Assembly (NCBI GenBank): GCA_964030785.1
Contig: OZ034979.1
Span: forward strand, 7,890,883 to 7,954,882
Length of the DNA: 64,000 nt
Direction: 5' to 3'
Origin: Siderastrea siderea
Taxonomy: Eukaryota; Cnidaria; Anthozoa; Scleractinia; Rhizangiidae
Part shown: piece by piece, positions 60,926 to 64,000 of the stretch
How the letters are laid out: each line of letters opens with the position of its first letter
How positions within the stretch are numbered: the first letter of the stretch is position 1
Notes under the pieces: generated by a model
What the model saw: only the letters and a program-made list of their open reading frames with translations
Told to the model about the DNA's origin: nothing
Databases searched by the model: none
Made by a program: the position numbers and the translations under genes

Positions 60926-62850
60926 ACCACCCCTAGATCCGCCCCAGAAGTGTGACCATTCAAATGAAAGCTACTGAGCAGTACTTTCCTGTGGGACTGT
61001 TTATTATGCTGTACAAGGTGGTTCTAACTTTTGAGTCTGTGTATGAAATCCTAAAGTCTGACCATTCAATTGAAAGCTACTGAGAACTACTTTCCTGTGG
61101 TGCTGTTTACTATGCTGTACAAGGCGGTTCTAACATTTGAGTTTGTGGATGAAATCCTACAGTGTGAGCATTTCAATGAAAGCTGTTCATGATACTTTAT
61201 GAAATGAAGTATACAGATGATGAAATTTCACGAAAATTTGCCAAGTTTATACTTTGCCATCAGGTAACCCCCTCAAGACAATCACACAGACTAGAGATTG
61301 TGAGGTTCAATTAACTTGTGCTAATTAACTGCCAATTCATGTACTTTGCTAATTGCAATGGACTATTAGTGAATATTTATACCCTGATTCCCCTACTAAA
61401 TACTTTGGTGTTATGGAAGATATTAGGCAGAATTCTAAACAAGGATCAATTTTCAGCTCTTCCAGTCCCTCTTGAGTACATTATGTGGTTCTGTGAATCA
61501 TAAATTTGACTATTTAATCCACGCGGGGTCAATTTTCCATTTATCAAGTGGACCTTTCATAAAATATGTCAGATATCTACTTAAGCGTGGAAAGGGTTTT
61601 CCTTACACTCGGCACTGCCTTTAAACTAGATAAATCAATAGTTGTGCATGTGTTGTTGCAGATATGCTAATTAGTAGATTTCATGAGATTGATCATTGTT
61701 GATCAAGCTACGATACGACTGCGTCAAGAAACAAACAAATTCCTCGAAGGTTATTGAAAAGTCGACGCTGATAAACTGCCGAACTTTGAACTAAAGATCA
61801 GCGCATATGTCTTTCCCGTTGACAATGAAAATTTCAGCTTGATAGAGATTTAATCGGGATTCTGAAATCGAACGCTCACGTAGGAATGTTGCGGTGAAAT
61901 GAACAACCACAATTATAATGTTTCTTTGTGTACATGCTACAAGGCATCGATCCAGTCTTAACATTCCAAACATCTGGAATAAGAATGTGAAATTTCTCGT
62001 AAAGAAGGATTATTTTTCATTATAATTATGATAAGGGTCATGGATTTAAAACAGCCTAATCTAGATAACCCGTAGGAGATTCTTAAGATGTATAACTAAA
62101 TTGACGGCGGCGATTAATTACGCATAACAGTACACACAGAGAGAAGAGAAAAGTTATTGAACAAAAATTATGGAGTCTGTATGTATTACACAATAGAAAG
62201 CTTTTATTCGAGCGATAAAACTCATGCTGAGCTTAACCAAGAGCGAAACTTTAACCTCTTACGTCTGAAGTCGAATAATATGTTTGTTACTTTGAGCGTG
62301 TAGAGTGTTCATTCAAGTGAAAAATATTCAGTAATACTTGAGTAATGTCGCACGTTTTTCGATTTCTCTGAGAGAAATTTTAGAAAATTAGGCAACTTTC
62401 ACTGAAGCAGCGTTAACAAAACCAGGGTTAAAAATTTTTATAAACAACTCACCGATCGCCGTAAGTTTGAAGCAAAGTCACCAATCTGTCTTCGTCCAAT
62501 TTGCCGGCACCCTCATCATCAAAACACGCGAAGGCATTTCGTATAACATCTTCAGGGTCGGTTCCGTTCAACTTCTCGCCGAACAGCGTCAAAAACATCG
62601 TAAAATTGATGGCACCGTTTGCATCGTTCAGCATGTCCTCAACGTAGTCGTCTGTGACATCTTTACCGAGTGAGGCGAACATATCCTTGAGGTCTGCACC
62701 GTCTATAAAGCCGTCACGATTTTGGTCGATCATGTTAAACGCCTCTTTGAATTCTTGGATTTGCGATTGATCGAACATCGCAAAGACATTAGAGGTGGCT
62801 CTCTGGGCCCTCTTTTTCGTGGTCTTCTTCGTTTTCGCTTTGCTAGACAT
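59530..62850 (-). CDS. Myosin regulatory light chain, non-muscle/smooth type (complete, 2 exons)
   Basis: It binds the IQ motif of myosin II heavy chains and, when phosphorylated, activates actomyosin contraction. Exons 62850-62453 and 59644-59530 join in frame to 170 aa (human MYL9/MYL12 171-172). The N-terminus [20 protein letters not shown] then NVFAMF holds the basic patch and the Thr19-Ser20 pair equivalent to vertebrate T18/S19, the MLCK/ROCK site. EF-hand 1 loop D42-D53 ([12 protein letters not shown]) keeps its cation ligands; the later EF-hands are degenerate as usual. [20 protein letters not shown] and [11 protein letters not shown] are nearly invariant. The C-terminus is [16 protein letters not shown]. 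The 2.8-kb intron carries a transposon and 105-bp repeats. Whether it is the MYL9 or MYL12 orthologue cannot be said; invertebrates usually have one such gene. Confidence 0.96.
59965..61180. repeat. 105-bp repeat family, inverted array, split by a transposon
   Basis: Inverse-orientation units: CATTCAAATGAAAGCTACTG, TACTTTCCTGTGGTGCTGTT and CTGTACAAGGTGGTTCTAA recur at 59985, 60960 and 61065. The array is interrupted by the element at 60084-60947. In the myosin light-chain intron. Confidence 0.88.
60084..60947. mobile_element. 864-bp non-autonomous element, CTGGGG ends, 5-bp TSD
   Basis: The left end CTGGGGTGGATCCAGG and the right end, reverse-complemented CTGGGGCGGATCTAGG, are flanked by AAGTG on both sides (60079-60083 and 60948-60952). 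It interrupts a 105-bp repeat unit, which rejoins when the element is removed. No transposase. GGGGCGGATC-type ends occur in hAT-like non-autonomous elements; assignment is tentative. Confidence 0.87.
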
Positions 62851-62965
62851 TTTTGTAGTGCTAACTTCTGTGGACTGTCAGTGTAGCCTCCGTGCAGTGT
62901 AGTCAAGCAAAGCGAATGACTCCACGTCAGAGTTTGGGATAAGCACACACCCAAGCGTACGCGAA

Positions 62966-62975
62966 CCATATATGG
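62966..62975. promoter_or_regulatory. CArG box (SRF-binding site)
   Basis: CCATATATGG is a perfect palindromic match to the SRF consensus CC(A/T)6GG, about 116 bp upstream of the myosin light-chain ATG. SRF/CArG control of contractile and cytoskeletal genes is well known in animals. The site also contains TATATA and could serve as a TATA element instead. Confidence 0.65.
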
Positions 62976-63017
62976 AAAACGTAATGTACCTATTGAATTT
63001 CGCTGTCTCCCAAAAAA

Positions 63018-63455
63018 TTTCACACTTTGAATATAAAAGCACGAAGGAAGGAAAATAATTCCAAAAAATCAGTTTCTACTTTTTACTAATATCCCTTCTT
63101 TGGCAAGAGAACCAATTGTTGCTATAACGTAGGGTTTAGGGATTTTTTCAGTCTTTCAACTCTTTTCACGAGCCAACAGCTGGCGCGTCACGCAACCTCT
63201 GGGAGGGGTGAGATCCGTTGCGTGACACTCAAACGTTTGCGATATATTCACACTTCATAGCATAAAGCACGAAAGACTGCGATGACTCAAATAATAGTTT
63301 CTACTTTTCTCCTAGTCCCTTTTACGGTAAGTGCAAGAGAACCAAGTGTTGAAATAATGGAGGTTTGAAAGTTTTCGTCTTTGAATGAACTAGCAGCTGA
63401 CCGGTCACGTAATGCCTGGGTGGAGTGAGCTTCGTTGCGTGAGACTCCAAGAAGA
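63018..63455. repeat. Diverged tandem duplication of about 228 bp upstream of the myosin gene
   Basis: Blocks CACACTT, AAAGCACGAA, GTTTCTACTTTT, GCAAGAGAACCAA, an AACAGCTG/AGCAGCTG element, and GTCACG...GTTGCGTGA recur in order. CACACT lies at 63021 and 63249. In copy 1 GTCACGCAAC and GTTGCGTGAC form an inverted pair around a short G-rich loop; copy 2 keeps it imperfectly. Confidence 0.8.
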
Positions 63456-64000
63456 TACCGAAATTAAATTACTCCACGATTTCCTGCTGTTTAAAATCGG
63501 ATTTAAACGCCTGGAGAATTTGTAAAAATGACTTTCGAACTTGCACTTCTCTAAAAAGCAGCAAACCAAACCAAAAGCAAGCTACCTTTCGTTGCGGATC
63601 TATTGCTAGAGATACACGCGCTAAACAAGGGGCTTGGCCAAACCGATTGCAAGGTTGGCACTACACATCACAGTCCCGCCTCTTGCGAGGACCAGTTGTG
63701 AAACTATTTTTATATTTGCTCTTTTGTTGAAGGGCCAGTCTTGCAAACAATCTGGCTTATTTTAATCATTAGCAAGTTCAGCATCCAAATTTTTAGTTTG
63801 CGTGCAGTTGTAACTGATCCGGTAGGGAGTGGGGGGGGGGGGGGGGGGGCGAGAGAGAGAGTGAGCGGGAAGCTGGAACTTCCGGGGAAAAGCACTAGGA
63901 TCGAGGTTGCTATCTTTGGCAGCCCTATGCCCCCAGTTTATCTCTGATTTCCACTCCAATTACGCACCTTACCTACTGGATAGATGCTGGCCTATTGCAG

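Larger units (their letters stand above)
62851..64000. promoter_or_regulatory. Upstream region of the myosin light-chain gene
   Basis: Contains a CArG box at 62966-62975, a diverged tandem duplication (about 63018-63455), and a G run at about 63829-63850 next to GAGAGAGAG. No coding exon is recognised between 63460 and 64000. The last 40 bases carry GATGCTGGCCTATTGCAG, possibly the edge of a SINE-like repeat. Confidence 0.5.

Overview
The window is animal nuclear DNA. It is AT-rich and intron-rich, with GT-AG introns and small exons, and carries many short palindromic transposons. No bacterial operon, CRISPR array, rRNA gene or intact tRNA gene was seen. The mix of a DPH6 protein with C-terminal YjgF-like domains, very conserved animal proteins, Penelope-like and LINE fragments and many fold-back DNA elements suggests an invertebrate, most likely an anthozoan cnidarian such as a stony coral or sea anemone. 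The species assignment is inference.

Four host genes can be assembled exon by exon. (1) DPH6 (diphthine-ammonia ligase), + strand: twelve exons seen from 2477 to the stop at 20250; the 5' end lies left of the window. (2) UBE2F (NEDD8 E2), - strand: nine exons, 28010 to 21656, 188 aa, complete. (3) UBE4A (U-box ubiquitin E3/E4), + strand: 27 coding exons, 29735 to 56349, 1,089 aa, complete. (4) A non-muscle/smooth-type myosin regulatory light chain, - strand: two exons, 62850 to 59530, 170 aa, complete, with a perfect CArG (SRF) box about 116 bp upstream of its ATG. Reading frames join without a shift across every junction I could pair.

Layout: DPH6 and UBE2F converge. UBE2F and UBE4A are head-to-head and share a 1.7-kb intergenic region, so a NEDD8-conjugating enzyme and a ubiquitin ligase may share a promoter. 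UBE4A and the myosin gene converge.

The introns and intergenic DNA are full of mobile elements that can be delimited from terminal inverted repeats (TIRs) and target-site duplications (TSDs): at least eight copies of a TTAA-flanked, piggyBac-like MITE with CCCTTTAAGCCC ends; four other TTAA-flanked fold-backs; a 5.3-kb palindromic element in the largest UBE4A intron with a 1.8-kb transposase-bearing element nested inside; four elements with CAGGG- or CTGGGG-type ends and 5-6 bp TSDs; a MULE-like element with a 9-bp TSD; a PIF/Harbinger-like MITE with a TTA TSD; Penelope and LINE remnants; and a dispersed 105-bp tandem-repeat family interrupted cleanly by two of these insertions. The most unusual object is the 5.3-kb palindromic element at 47706-52969.
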